A DNA stretch of 46,547 nt from an uncultured Dorea sp. Its GTDB lineage: Bacteria > Bacillota > Clostridia > Lachnospirales > Lachnospiraceae. Shown piece after piece: positions 1 to 8,206 of the stretch. Every line of letters begins with the position of its first letter. Within the stretch, counting starts at the first letter, position 1. The stretch covers positions 1 to 46,547 of the forward strand of contig CAPEBR010000028.1 in the NCBI GenBank assembly GCA_948602995.1, in the 5' to 3' direction. A model generated the notes under the pieces. The model did no database searches, was not told the DNA's origin, and saw nothing but the letters and a program-made list of their open reading frames with translations. Both the position numbers and the translations under genes were made by a program.

Positions 1-837
1 ATAATAGGAGTTATCATCACTTCGGAAGATAATGGATTCCTTTTTATCACGCTTGATTTTGCCTTGTTTTATCAGTTCCTCTTTTTCTGTACGAATACGA
101 TTTAGGATGGCAGAAGCAGGTTCATCATTCGGGTTTTGTTGTACCAGTTTTCCACGGATGGCAAGGTCGAGGATTTTTGATTTTACTTTAGTAATACTAA
201 TACTAAGTGATTCTTTGTTTTCGGAAATATTATCAATCAAATTTATAGCAGATTTTAAAGCATCATTAATTCTAATCTGTTCTTTATATGGCGGTATAGG
301 AATCCATAAGGTTTTTAATATTGCAGCTTTGATACCCTCTACTGTGCTTCCCGTTTTATTGATGTATAATTGGTGTTGAAAAAAATTGCTCAACATAAAC
401 ATTAGCATAACGTAATTTATCAGTTCATTCTGTATTCCGTAATGCTGAAATGTAATTACTCGTTGCCCTGCGCTAAACTTTTCTATATCAGCTATAGCTG
501 CATTACCCAAAGGAGCTTCAGTTGTAAATAGAATATCTCCTTGTTTAGAAACACCGCGTTGTTGCCGTTTTATAAACTCATCTTCTGATATATAATCATC
601 AACAGTATAATCAATATATCCGGATTTGATATTTTTAGCAGTAATCAAAGGTATTCCTTTTGATATTTTAGTTGGTGTTGAGCCACGATAATCTATAAAA
701 TTATATATATCATTTAACCTGCACCATTCCCACCCCTCCGGTATCTCAAACGGTATCTCATCCTCAATACATTTCACCGTCCCATCCCGGAACTTCTCAT
801 AATGCGAATTAGGTAAAGGCACAAATATAGTTAATAT
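1..837 (-). pseudogene. hsdS: 5'-truncated type I restriction specificity subunit (HsdS) fragment
   Basis: A minus-strand frame is open from 837 to the left edge (279 codons) and begins right after an in-frame TGA at 838-840; it has no usable start codon. The translation reads as one HsdS half. A conserved entry segment (NSHYEKF, then DEIPFEIPEGWEWCRL) leads into a target recognition domain (RGSTPTK, GIPLITAKNIKSGYIDY, GDILFTTEAPLG), then the usual exit (PPYKEQIRI) and the central coiled region (KILDLAIRGKLVQQNPNDEP, EELIKQGKIKRDKKES, DDNSYY). HsdS is the DNA-reading subunit of type I restriction-modification enzymes and normally has two such halves. Here the unit starts at the conserved NSHYEKF block and reaches the equivalent DDNSYY block at the edge, so it is one recombination cassette. 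It is either a silent cassette or the broken 5' end of a gene that continues to the left. No hsdM or hsdR is visible. Confidence 0.78.
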
Positions 838-841
838 TCAA

Positions 842-1128
842 GGGTTAGGGATGTGCTTATGGTAGCATTCAGCTACAAAGTCTGCTTATGTTTCTCCGAC
901 CTTGCCGATACACACGATAGTCACAATGAATCAGTTCCAGGAATATGATGCTTTCGATAATATGATCTCTGTCTGCGCCACGATAGCCGAGCAGCATATT
1001 GCGTAATTCCATATTGATAACCTGGTATAACCCTTTTGTACTATATTTCCCGACAGAGTAGAAGATAAATGTGCTGCGCATGAGCCGTTTGCTGACAGCT
1101 CTGTATATCTGCCGGAAGCATAAAAGTA
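842..1128 (-). pseudogene. Decayed DUF4143-type ATPase remnant (C-terminal part)
   Basis: On the minus strand, residues resembling the C-terminal DUF4143 region of AAA_14-type ATPases can be read: a stretch with FIFYSVGKY, then NMELRNMLLGYRGADRDHII, then SIIFLELI and YRVY. In the expected continuation (VYxGKVGETxADFVAE) the frame shifts near 905, and a TAA at about 871 replaces a sense codon, after which ADFVAE is still readable. The N-terminal ATPase domain is missing. The fragment ends against the truncated hsdS unit, so the junction near 838 is a rearrangement scar. The family assignment rests on recalled motifs; the decay (frameshift plus stop) is directly visible. Confidence 0.6.
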
Positions 1129-1164
1129 AAAAATCATGGAAAATAGGTTGGATTTATGATATAT

Positions 1165-1195
1165 TATACTTAAATAAATACTTGAAAAAAGTATA
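1165..1195. promoter_or_regulatory. AT-rich inverted repeats upstream of the first ROK gene
   Basis: TATACTT (1165-1171) and AAGTATA (1189-1195) form an inverted repeat, with a nested ATACTT/AAGTAT hairpin (1178-1183 and 1189-1194). They sit between a possible -10 (TATATTAT, about 1159-1166) and the ribosome binding site AGGAG (1195-1199). The position suits an autoregulatory operator for the ROK protein; that role is inferred. Confidence 0.35.
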
Positions 1196-1204
1196 GGAGA
1201 CAAA

Positions 1205-2323
1205 ATGGATAAAAAGAAAAATACAAATATGGAAGTAAAAAAGAAGAACAGGAATAATGTTTTTCGCTATATATGCAGGAATGGAATGGTATCAAACCCG
1301 GACATTTCTTATGAGCTGAAATTGAGCCTGCCAACAGCGACACAGATTACGAAGGAACTGGTGGAGCGTGGGCTTGTAGAAGAAATGGGGGAAATGGAGT
1401 CTACCGGGGGAAGGAGAGCAAAAGCTCTGTCTCTGTCTAAGAGTGCCGGGAAAGCGGTAGGGCTTGATATTACAAAAAACCATATCAGTCTGGTTCTGAC
1501 AGATCTGTCAGGCAGGATTTTAAAATATGAAAGGACATTTCTTCCATACGCTGCGGGCGATGGCTATTATCTGGAAGTAAACCAAAGGATAGAGGATTTT
1601 CTGAAAGACAGCGAGTGCGGCGGTGATGGAATATTAGGAATCGGGATATCATTTCCAGGGATTATTGACCTGGATAAAGAATTGATTGCTGATTCCCATA
1701 TTCTTGGGGTAAGGGGGGTCCCGTTTTTTGCTATAAGCAGTTTTTTCCCCTATCCCTGCCATTTCTTAAACGATGCAAATGCGGGGGCATATGCAGAGGG
1801 AACCCAGTCCGGGAACAGGAGCCGTTTTTTTTACCTGTCCCTAAGCAATACGGTAGGGGGAGCAGTCTACGGTAATGGAGGGCTGGAGCAGGGCAGGAAT
1901 TTCCGCTGCGGGGAAGCGGGGCATATGACAATTGTCCCGGATGGGAAGGCCTGTTACTGTGGAAAATATGGATGCCTGGATGCATATTGCTCCGCTAAGT
2001 GCCTTACCGATGGAAAGGTGGAGGACTTTTTTCGAAAGCTGAAGCAAGGAGAAAGGGGGGCAGCCAGCCTTTGGGAGCAATATACTTCTTATCTGGCCAT
2101 AGCAGTGAATAATATTCATATGGTTTTGGACTGTGATATTGTTCTGGGTGGGTATGTTGGAAGTTGTATGGGCGAATTTATACAGGATGTCCGGAATAAA
2201 ACATTAGAAAGGAATACATTTGAAGAAGACGGTTCCTTTATCAGGGCCTGCCGCCACAAGACAGGGGCGGCAGCATTAGGGGCGTCCCTAAAAGTGATAG
2301 AGCTATTTGTGGAACAGGTATGA
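1205..2323 (+). CDS. ROK-family transcriptional regulator (NagC/XylR type)
   Basis: 372 residues. The N-terminal winged helix-turn-helix lies at about residues 15-75 (NNVFRYICRNGMVSNPDIS, then TATQITKELVERGLVEE and TGGRRAKAL). A ROK sugar-kinase-like domain follows, with GIGISFPGIID near residue 140, LNDANAGAYAEG near 188 and the zinc site CYCGKYGCLDAYCS near 258. ROK repressors bind an operator and release it on binding a sugar or sugar phosphate. The start is fixed by AGGAG six bases upstream of ATG. The next gene on the same strand is a polyol dehydrogenase with its own promoter, so that gene is the likely target. The ligand cannot be read from the sequence. A second ROK protein at 21002-22129 shares the same motifs. 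Confidence 0.9.
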   Translation: MDKKKNTNMEVKKKNRNNVFRYICRNGMVSNPDISYELKLSLPTATQITKELVERGLVEEMGEMESTGGRRAKALSLSKSAGKAVGLDITKNHISLVLTDLSGRILKYERTFLPYAAGDGYYLEVNQRIEDFLKDSECGGDGILGIGISFPGIIDLDKELIADSHILGVRGVPFFAISSFFPYPCHFLNDANAGAYAEGTQSGNRSRFFYLSLSNTVGGAVYGNGGLEQGRNFRCGEAGHMTIVPDGKACYCGKYGCLDAYCSAKCLTDGKVEDFFRKLKQGERGAASLWEQYTSYLAIAVNNIHMVLDCDIVLGGYVGSCMGEFIQDVRNKTLERNTFEEDGSFIRACRHKTGAAALGASLKVIELFVEQV

Positions 2324-2566
2324 CGCCAGTTCCAATATATTTACTCACGGTCGATGGAACCTGCCGTGAGTATTGCAAAAGCCGCAGCCGCAAAGCGTCA
2401 TACTTCCTTATGCGGCTGTGCGCAACATAACATGGCTGTGTGTTAAGAGGAAAGACTGGTGTAAGAGATTTCAGAGATGGAATCTCTTTCTTTTGTTGGA
2501 AATTACTAAAAACAGACTTGGATTTTTAAATGAAGTAACGGAAGTTGTGTGATTTCCGATTATGTA
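2324..2566. other. Intergenic region with three hairpins
   Basis: There is no gene here. Three inverted repeats are visible: ACTCACGG/CCGTGAGT (2343-2371), CAGCCGCA/TGCGGCTG (2385-2418) and AAGAGATT/AATCTCTT (2463-2488). The last is followed by TCTTTTGTT and could be a weak terminator for the upstream regulator gene. The first two lack a T-tract. Confidence 0.4.
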
Positions 2567-2595
2567 TTGACAAACATCTATCTTACAAATATAAT
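2567..2595 (+). promoter_or_regulatory. Sigma-A promoter of the polyol dehydrogenase gene
   Basis: Consensus -35 TTGACA (2567-2572), a 17-base spacer and consensus -10 TATAAT (2590-2595). The leader to the ATG at 2663 would be about 60 bases, with AGGAGG at 2649-2654. Confidence 0.85.
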
Positions 2596-2662
2596 AAAAT
2601 ACATAATAAAATTATTTAATAAAGTGTGAAATGAAGATTAAAAGAAAGAGGAGGAAATTGTC

Positions 2663-3712
2663 ATGGTAGGAACAATGAAGACTGCTGTTATGCTTGGAAT
2701 CGGTAAAATGGGGTTTGAAGAAAGGAAGATTCCCATGCCAAAGGACCATGAGGTTCTTGTGAAATTAGAGTATGTTGGTATTTGCGGCAGCGACCTGCAT
2801 TATTATGAAACAGGAGCAATCGGGGATTATGTGGTAAAGCCGCCCTTTGTGCTGGGGCATGAGCCTGGCGGTACGGTAGTGGAGGTGGGAAAAAATGTGA
2901 AACATTTGAAAATTGGCGACAGGGTTGCCCTGGAGCCTGGAAAAACCTGCGGACATTGTGAGTTCTGCAAAACAGGGAAATACAACCTCTGCCCGGATGT
3001 CGTATTTTTTGCAACGCCTCCGGTGGACGGCGTATTCCAGGAATATGTGGCGCATGATGCGGACCTCTGCTTTAAACTGCCGGACAACGTAAGTACACTG
3101 GAAGGGGCTTTGATCGAGCCTTTGGCTGTAGGCTTCCATGCAGCGATGCAGGGAGGCGCAAGGGCAGGACAGACTGCGGTGGTCATGGGTGCAGGGTGCA
3201 TCGGCCTTGTGACAATGATGGCATTAAAGGCCATGGGGGTGTCCAAAGTATATGTGGTAGATATTATGGAAAAGCGGCTTCAGAAAGCATTGGAACTGGG
3301 TGCGGACGGAGTGATTAATGGGAGTCAGACAGACGCAGTGGAAGAAGTAAAGAGGCTGACGGATGGCAGGGGCTGCGACCTTGCAGTAGAGACAGCAGGC
3401 ACACAGGCAACGACTGTCCAGACAATCCACATGACAAAAAAGGGTGCGGTTATTGTCCTGGTTGGATATAGCAAGAGCGGTGAAATGACGCTTCCAATGA
3501 GTCTTGCGTTAGATAAGGAGCTGACATTCAAGACAGTATTCCGTTACCGGCATATTTATCCGATGGCGATTGATGCAGTTGCAGCAGGAAAAGTAAATCT
3601 GAAAGGAATCGTGACAGATATATTCGATCTTGATGATGTGCAGAATGCGATGGACCATAGCGTAAATAATAAAGCGGATATTGTGAAGGCTGTTATCCGC
3701 ATCTCAGAATAG
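2663..3712 (+). CDS. Zinc-dependent MDR dehydrogenase, sorbitol/xylitol dehydrogenase type
   Basis: 349 residues, the normal length for medium-chain polyol dehydrogenases. GroES-like catalytic domain: zinc ligands C41 (GICGSDLH) and H66-E67 (LGHEPGG), and a structural-zinc lobe with C96, C99, C102 and C110. The Rossmann domain begins near residue 170 (VVMGAGCIGLV) and its second strand ends VYVVD, the acidic residue favouring NAD over NADP. The family oxidises a secondary hydroxyl of polyols such as sorbitol, xylitol or L-iditol to the ketose in the cytoplasm. AGGAGG eight bases upstream fixes the ATG; a second ATG at codon 5 is less well placed. It has a strong promoter of its own and follows a ROK regulator, so induction by a sugar or polyol is likely. 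The exact substrate is not determined. Confidence 0.88.
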   Translation: MVGTMKTAVMLGIGKMGFEERKIPMPKDHEVLVKLEYVGICGSDLHYYETGAIGDYVVKPPFVLGHEPGGTVVEVGKNVKHLKIGDRVALEPGKTCGHCEFCKTGKYNLCPDVVFFATPPVDGVFQEYVAHDADLCFKLPDNVSTLEGALIEPLAVGFHAAMQGGARAGQTAVVMGAGCIGLVTMMALKAMGVSKVYVVDIMEKRLQKALELGADGVINGSQTDAVEEVKRLTDGRGCDLAVETAGTQATTVQTIHMTKKGAVIVLVGYSKSGEMTLPMSLALDKELTFKTVFRYRHIYPMAIDAVAAGKVNLKGIVTDIFDLDDVQNAMDHSVNNKADIVKAVIRISE

Positions 3713-3779
3713 GCAGATAAAAGGAAGAGAAGGTTCATTATGCAACGCTGTACCAGGCTGCTTCAGGGAAGCAGGAAGA

Positions 3780-3999
3780 ATCAGGCGTAACAGAAAACGA
3801 ATGGATCTGATCCTTTCTTACCGGGGGAGCAATTTATCACTGAGATAAAAATTTGACGGGCAATGCATACAATGAACGCGGCAAACAGCAATTATCAGAT
3901 TACCTTGATTATTTTCATCTGAAAAAAGGATATATGTTAAGCTTTAACTTTAAACAGGTTGTTTTTGGAGATAAGTTTTTGATGGAAACTATTGTATAA
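3780..3999 (+). pseudogene. Remnant of the C-terminus of an AAA/PD-(D/E)XK gene
   Basis: This stretch aligns by eye with the last ~70 codons of the intact genes at 22191-23774 and 25597-27177. In order: MDLILSYRG; after a frameshift, EQFITEIKI (compare QFVIEVKIW); then, after loss of one base at the W codon near 3855 (TGA is read), GNAYNERGKQQLSDYLDYFH, KKGYMLSFNF and METIV with TAA at 3997-3999. The nuclease-core ExK is still recognisable. Nothing of the N-terminal ATPase domain is left upstream, so this is the tail of a lost family member. A copy of the palindromic repeat begins six bases downstream. Confidence 0.8.
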
Positions 4000-4004
4000 A
4001 TCTA

Positions 4005-4048
4005 CAATTGGGGACGGGGCATTTTTAAAAATGCCCCGTCCCCAATTG
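4005..4048. repeat. Palindromic repeat, copy 1 (44 bp perfect)
   Basis: Perfect inverted repeat with half-site CAATTGGGGACGGGGCAT plus TTTT, dyad centre between 4026 and 4027. It lies just downstream of the dead AAA/nuclease tail, and its right edge is four bases from a -35 box. There is no T-tract after the stem on either side. Confidence 0.95.
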
Positions 4049-4051
4049 ATA

Positions 4052-4080
4052 TTGACAAAGCATATCGTGGAGTATATATT
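4052..4080 (+). promoter_or_regulatory. Sigma-A promoter of the Sel1-repeat gene
   Basis: TTGACA (4052-4057), a 17-base spacer and TATATT (4075-4080). It abuts the palindromic repeat ending at 4048, so the stem could affect initiation. Confidence 0.7.
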
Positions 4081-4174
4081 AATTACATGCAGAGGTATTG
4101 AAGGGAGTAGGGACAGAGACCTTGAAAAAATGCCGGGAAACCATATGCATTGCTATGGATAAGGAGAGAAAATC

Positions 4175-5890
4175 ATGGGGTTATTTGGAGGAAAAGATAA
4201 AGCAGAAAAACTGATGGAAAAGGGACTTGCACATTATGAGAAGGGAGAATATTCTAAAGCGCTTCATAGCTTTCTTAAGATATCCGGAAAACTGGAAGGA
4301 AAGGCGGACTACTGGATTGCCAAATGTTATATGGACTTTTGCGAAAGCACTGGAAGAGAGAGTGATGACCGCTATGAGAATGCCAAGGTATATCTGAGAA
4401 TGTCTGCAGTGGACGGATGTGAGGATGCGGCAAGAATGCTTGCAGAAATGTTTGGGGAAGATGAGCTTCTAAATAAAATATTCGGTGTACCGGCAGGTCC
4501 GGAAAAGAAAGAGACAGAAGCAGTGCCTGAAAAGGAACAGGAGATTTCAGAAGAGAAAGGAACAGAAACGGCATCTGAAAAGGCGCAGGAGGTTTTAGAA
4601 GAAAAAGCCGTAGAAGAGACTAGAGAAGAAGAAACGGCTGAGATAGCAAAAGAGTGGTTTCTGCAGGGAAGAGAGGCCTTTATAGATGGTGATTATAAGA
4701 CAGCAGTTGTGCTGATCAGGAAAGCGGCTGAAAAGGATTTTGTTCCTGCACGGATGTTTTTGGGAGCATATTACTGTAATGTTGCTCCCGAGGAGGAGCG
4801 TAATCTAGAAGAAGCAAGATTCTGGTGCGAATCCGATGCCAGGTCCGGGAAGGCTGAGGCTGAGTATTTGATGGCAAATATCTGTGAGGCAGAAGGAAAT
4901 GGAGAGGAGTGCATGAGCTGGCTTAAAAAATCAGTGGAACATGGGGATATTGATGCACAGTTTCTGCTGGGAACACAGTATATGACAGGAAATTTTGTGG
5001 AGAAGGATTTAAAGGCTGCAAAATACTGGCTTGAGCTGGCAGATGAAAATGGATGCGAGAATGCAAGGGGCTGTCTTTCTATACTTGAAGAGATGCTGGA
5101 GGAAGATGAGGAGAGAAAAAGGCAGGCGGAGCGGCAGAAAGGCATTGAGGCGGAGCAGCTCGTTGTAATGGGAAGGCAGTTTCACCAGGCAGAAGACTAT
5201 GAAAAAGCTTTTAGCTGCTTTAAAAATGCGGCAGAAAAAGGGAATGCAGAAGGTCAGATGCTGCTGGGCGTGTGTTATGCGCAGGGAACCGGGGTAAAGG
5301 CGAATCTTAATATGGCGCAGAAATGGCTTACAGAGGCCACGAATCAGGGAGATAAAAAGGCAAAGGACGCTCTGCGTATCGTGATACAGAACAAGGCGGC
5401 AGATTCCTACAATTCGGGCGTAGGAAAGATAAAAAGGAAGGCTGATATCCGCCGGTTCGGCGTCGAGGCTGAGGATATTTCAGAGGCTCTGCCAGATTTG
5501 AAAAAGGCAGCGGAAATCGGACTTCCAGAGGCTCAGGTATTACTGGCATCCCATTATCTTTATGGCGTGCACTATGCGATCCAGAACCTGACAGGATCTT
5601 TAGGCATGTGGGATCAGAAGAATGTGGATGTGGAAAAAGGAATTTACTGGCTGAAAAAGGCAGTGGAAAATGAGGATTCCAATGCTACATTTGTATACGC
5701 AAAGTATCTTTTCTTTGGAAGACTTAGCACCGCCGATGATGTACTCTTTGAGACAGGAGTTATCCCACCGGATGGCGTAAAAGAAAAGGAGGAGGCTCTG
5801 CGGTATGCAAAAAAGGCTGCTGAGCTGGGATGTACCGCGGCGGAGGCATGGATTCAGAAGGTACATGATTTGGGGACGGGGCATTTTTAA
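4175..5890 (+). CDS. Sel1/TPR-like repeat protein
   Basis: 571 residues. After a short N-terminus (MGLFGGKDKAEKLMEKGL) with TPR-like AHYEKGEYSKALHSFLK, a Glu/Lys-rich linker (about residues 108-155) leads to Sel1-type helical repeats: AEAEYLMANICEAEG, DAQFLLGTQYMTGNF, AEGQMLLGVCYAQGTGVKA and PEAQVLLASHYLYGVHY. Sel1 repeats mediate protein contacts. No signal peptide or membrane segment is seen, so it is probably a cytoplasmic scaffold of unknown partner. GGAGA lies upstream of the ATG. The last codons are part of a palindromic repeat: the protein ends LGTGHF and its TAA is exactly at the dyad centre of copy 2. An unrelated gene at 39034-40182 ends identically, so these residues came from the repeat and are not a family feature. 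Confidence 0.85.
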   Translation: MGLFGGKDKAEKLMEKGLAHYEKGEYSKALHSFLKISGKLEGKADYWIAKCYMDFCESTGRESDDRYENAKVYLRMSAVDGCEDAARMLAEMFGEDELLNKIFGVPAGPEKKETEAVPEKEQEISEEKGTETASEKAQEVLEEKAVEETREEETAEIAKEWFLQGREAFIDGDYKTAVVLIRKAAEKDFVPARMFLGAYYCNVAPEEERNLEEARFWCESDARSGKAEAEYLMANICEAEGNGEECMSWLKKSVEHGDIDAQFLLGTQYMTGNFVEKDLKAAKYWLELADENGCENARGCLSILEEMLEEDEERKRQAERQKGIEAEQLVVMGRQFHQAEDYEKAFSCFKNAAEKGNAEGQMLLGVCYAQGTGVKANLNMAQKWLTEATNQGDKKAKDALRIVIQNKAADSYNSGVGKIKRKADIRRFGVEAEDISEALPDLKKAAEIGLPEAQVLLASHYLYGVHYAIQNLTGSLGMWDQKNVDVEKGIYWLKKAVENEDSNATFVYAKYLFFGRLSTADDVLFETGVIPPDGVKEKEEALRYAKKAAELGCTAAEAWIQKVHDLGTGHF

Positions 5891-5905
5891 AAATGCCCCG
5901 TCCCC
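5872..5905. repeat. Palindromic repeat, copy 2 (34 bp perfect)
   Basis: Half-site GGGGACGGGGCATTTTT, dyad between 5888 and 5889. It lies between two convergent genes, supplies the last codons and stop of the plus-strand Sel1 gene, and its last base is also the last base of the stop codon of the minus-strand DUF3784 gene. Confidence 0.95.
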
Positions 5906-6246
5906 TACTTGTTCTTCCGTTTATATTTTCCGAAGGCTTTTTCCTCATCTAAATGTACGTCTTTAAAAAATACAACCAGCCAGACAGCGAATGCGGCAGG
6001 TGCTGCATATTCTGAAATAAAATATGACAAAATAGCTCCGGTTCCTAAAATAACTGACCAAAGCAGAAAGGTATTTCTTTGATCTTTGCACATCTTTTCT
6101 TTATCATAGGACGCTCTCTGTTCTTTTGAAAGTGTATTAAATCCGCTTATCAGCATTGCTGATTTTCCTTTAAGAAATGTAAAAATTAAAGCAAACAGAC
6201 AGAAGAGCAGACTTGAGACAATACATACAAAAAATCCTATATTCAT
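5905..6246 (-). CDS. DUF3784-type small membrane protein
   Basis: 113 residues from the ATG at 6246, preceded by GGAGG eight bases upstream; a further in-frame ATG at 6264 lacks that spacing. Three hydrophobic segments: about residues 2-25 (FFVCIVSSLLFCLFALIF), 60-80 (FLLWSVILGTGAILSYFI) and 82-97 (AAPAAFAVWLVVFF). Between the first two is the family's LKGKSAMLISGFNTLSKEQR motif with YDKEKMCK. The C-terminus is basic. Function unknown. The stop codon abuts the palindromic repeat, and the gene converges with the Sel1-repeat gene. Confidence 0.75.
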   Translation of the reverse strand: MNIGFFVCIVSSLLFCLFALIFTFLKGKSAMLISGFNTLSKEQRASYDKEKMCKDQRNTFLLWSVILGTGAILSYFISEYAAPAAFAVWLVVFFKDVHLDEEKAFGKYKRKNK

Positions 6247-6347
6247 AACGATGCCTCCATTCATTTTGGTATAACCCGGCTTGCCGGCCAGATGGTCTTT
6301 TCCGCTGATAATATCTGTAGTTATGAGGGGGAGATGCCGCGAAGCAT

Positions 6348-8056
6348 TTAAGCCCTCTCTATTTTTTCAAAATGCTGAATCTCATCCTTCACTACAATAT
6401 AGATAATTCCTTTTATTCTGCTGTCCTGAACAAACTCGTCTAATTGTAGATATCTGTGCATCTGCTTTGATGCTTCTTGTTTTGTTTTTTCAATATCCTG
6501 TTTTGACGTCCCGGATTTTTTCAGATATTTCAACTCTATTAGATAATTGAAACAAACCAGTTTTTTTCCACGAATATCTAATAAGGCGATATCAGGACGT
6601 AAGCCGCCTGACTCATACTCGGACTTTACCAGATATACATTCTGATCACTGAGACATGATAAAACAACCGTTTTTAAACGATGCTTATCAAAGGCCTTGA
6701 AATCTTCATTGCTGTGTATGTGAAGATCTGTTCAATCAGACGGTTTAGCCCCGTAAAATCATCCTCGTACGCAATCTGCCGGATTGCATTCCGTTTTGCC
6801 ATTTTCTGTACTTTGAGATAATCGGAATAATATTTATAATATACATCACGTATTACCGCATTTGGCGTTTCCAGAATTACATCATATATAGATCCGGCTC
6901 CTTTGATCGTCAGTAGCCCCATGTAAAACAGCATGGATAAAAATTCATCTTTGCCGAAGGCATCAGAGAACAGTGAGAGATCCGTGATAATGTCTGACTC
7001 GATCGGTTTTCCCTCTATGATATTGCGCAGGAGTTCCGTTCTGTTTTTTTCATCATGGTACAGATCGAACATACTGGTAAGTTTTCCGTAGTCGCTTTTG
7101 ATGTTGTTATCTGCCATCTTCCGGGGCATGTTTTCCTGTTCTTTATTTGATGAGGTGTATTCATCCAGAAAATACATGACCAGGCTGCTGTTCAGAATTC
7201 GAGTTACATGTTTGGGATTATGGCAGAATACATATCCATTATAGTAAGCAATCAGCCGGACCATGACAGCATCCGGATTCATGATCCCTATTTCTTCCAG
7301 TATGCTTCTGGTTTCCGTTTCTGTAAATCCTGTCATTGCATTTAGACGTGGGTTCATGGAAATATTTTTACAAATATTAAACCCACTGGTCAGACTGTCC
7401 AGAGTCATACTGGTAACTCCTGTGATAAACATGCGGTCTATGCATCCAATTCCTGTATGGGCCTTAAGTACCTCATAAAATCTCCGTGCAAATCCATCTC
7501 TGCCCGTCACAGAACGGAAGAAATCAGGATTTTCAATGATATTTGTGGCAAAATGATCATATTCATCAATCAGAATATAAAGTTTTTTTCCGCCTTCATT
7601 AAAATCAGATAAGAAATAATTCAGCATCATAGCAGAATCTGCCGTGTCATTTTCCATAATTTGGATATCTACGCCATAATACCTTACAAAATTACGTATT
7701 GCCGCATGGACTTTTGCATAAAATGCATTTTGCAGATATTCCTTACTGCTTCCGTCCAGACCAGAGAATTCGAGCCGCAGGACGTAATACTGACTGGCAA
7801 GTTCTGTCTTATGCTTTCCAATATAGGTATCTCTGAATAATTCCGAAAATTCCGCTGCACTGTTTTTGTCGTAATAATAGTGCAGCATGGACACAAATAA
7901 GGACTTTCCAAATCTGCGCGGGCGTAGGAAAATAAGGTATTTGCTGTTCAGGCTTTCAAGTTCTTCTATATAGTTTGTTTTATCCACATAGATGTAGTTC
8001 CCTGCTCGGAGCTCTTTATAATTGCTGAAACCGTAGGGGATTTTATATTGACTCAT
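6348..8056 (-). pseudogene. AAA-ATPase-like/DUF1703 (PD-(D/E)XK) gene, frameshifted
   Basis: Reading from ATG 8056 (AGGTGAG upstream; MSQYKIPYGFSNYKELR), the pfam09820-type AAA domain is intact: YVDKTNYI, the P-loop LRPRRFGKSLF, ILIDEYDHF and ITGVTSMTLDSLTSGFNI. The frame then breaks near 6720. Shifting by one base restores HIHSNEDFKAFDKHRLK, VKSEYESGGLRPDIALLD and the nuclease-core LIELKYLKKSG, down to a TAG at 6348. The whole would be a ~565-residue protein of the usual family length. One base lost near 6720 separates the ATPase from the nuclease domain, so the gene is inactive, or works as two pieces, unless the shift is a sequencing error. Members of this family are frequent multi-copy genes of unknown function in gut anaerobes. 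Confidence 0.85.
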
Positions 8057-8146
8057 CCGCTCACCTGCCTTACAATAACATAAATTGATGTTTTTCATTC
8101 AGTATAACATCTGGCGTATCCGAAATCAATGTGAATGATCGGGAAA

Positions 8147-8184
8147 TCGGGGACGGGGCATTTTTAAAAATGCCCCGTCCCCGA
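8147..8184. repeat. Palindromic repeat, copy 3 (38 bp perfect)
   Basis: Half-site TCGGGGACGGGGCATTTTT, dyad between 8165 and 8166. It lies between two divergent genes, 22 bases upstream of the MATE-like start, so it cannot be the 3'-end terminator of either. Confidence 0.95.
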
Positions 8185-8206
8185 TAAAAGAGAGGGAAGT
8201 AAGATT

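Noticed and set aside
32..379. Open plus-strand frame at the left edge
   Set aside because: It is antisense to the clearly recognisable hsdS fragment and has no protein-like features.
5872..5905. Palindrome as an ordinary intrinsic terminator
   Set aside because: The stem has no trailing T-tract on either strand, and another copy lies between divergent gene starts; some terminator activity between convergent genes remains possible.
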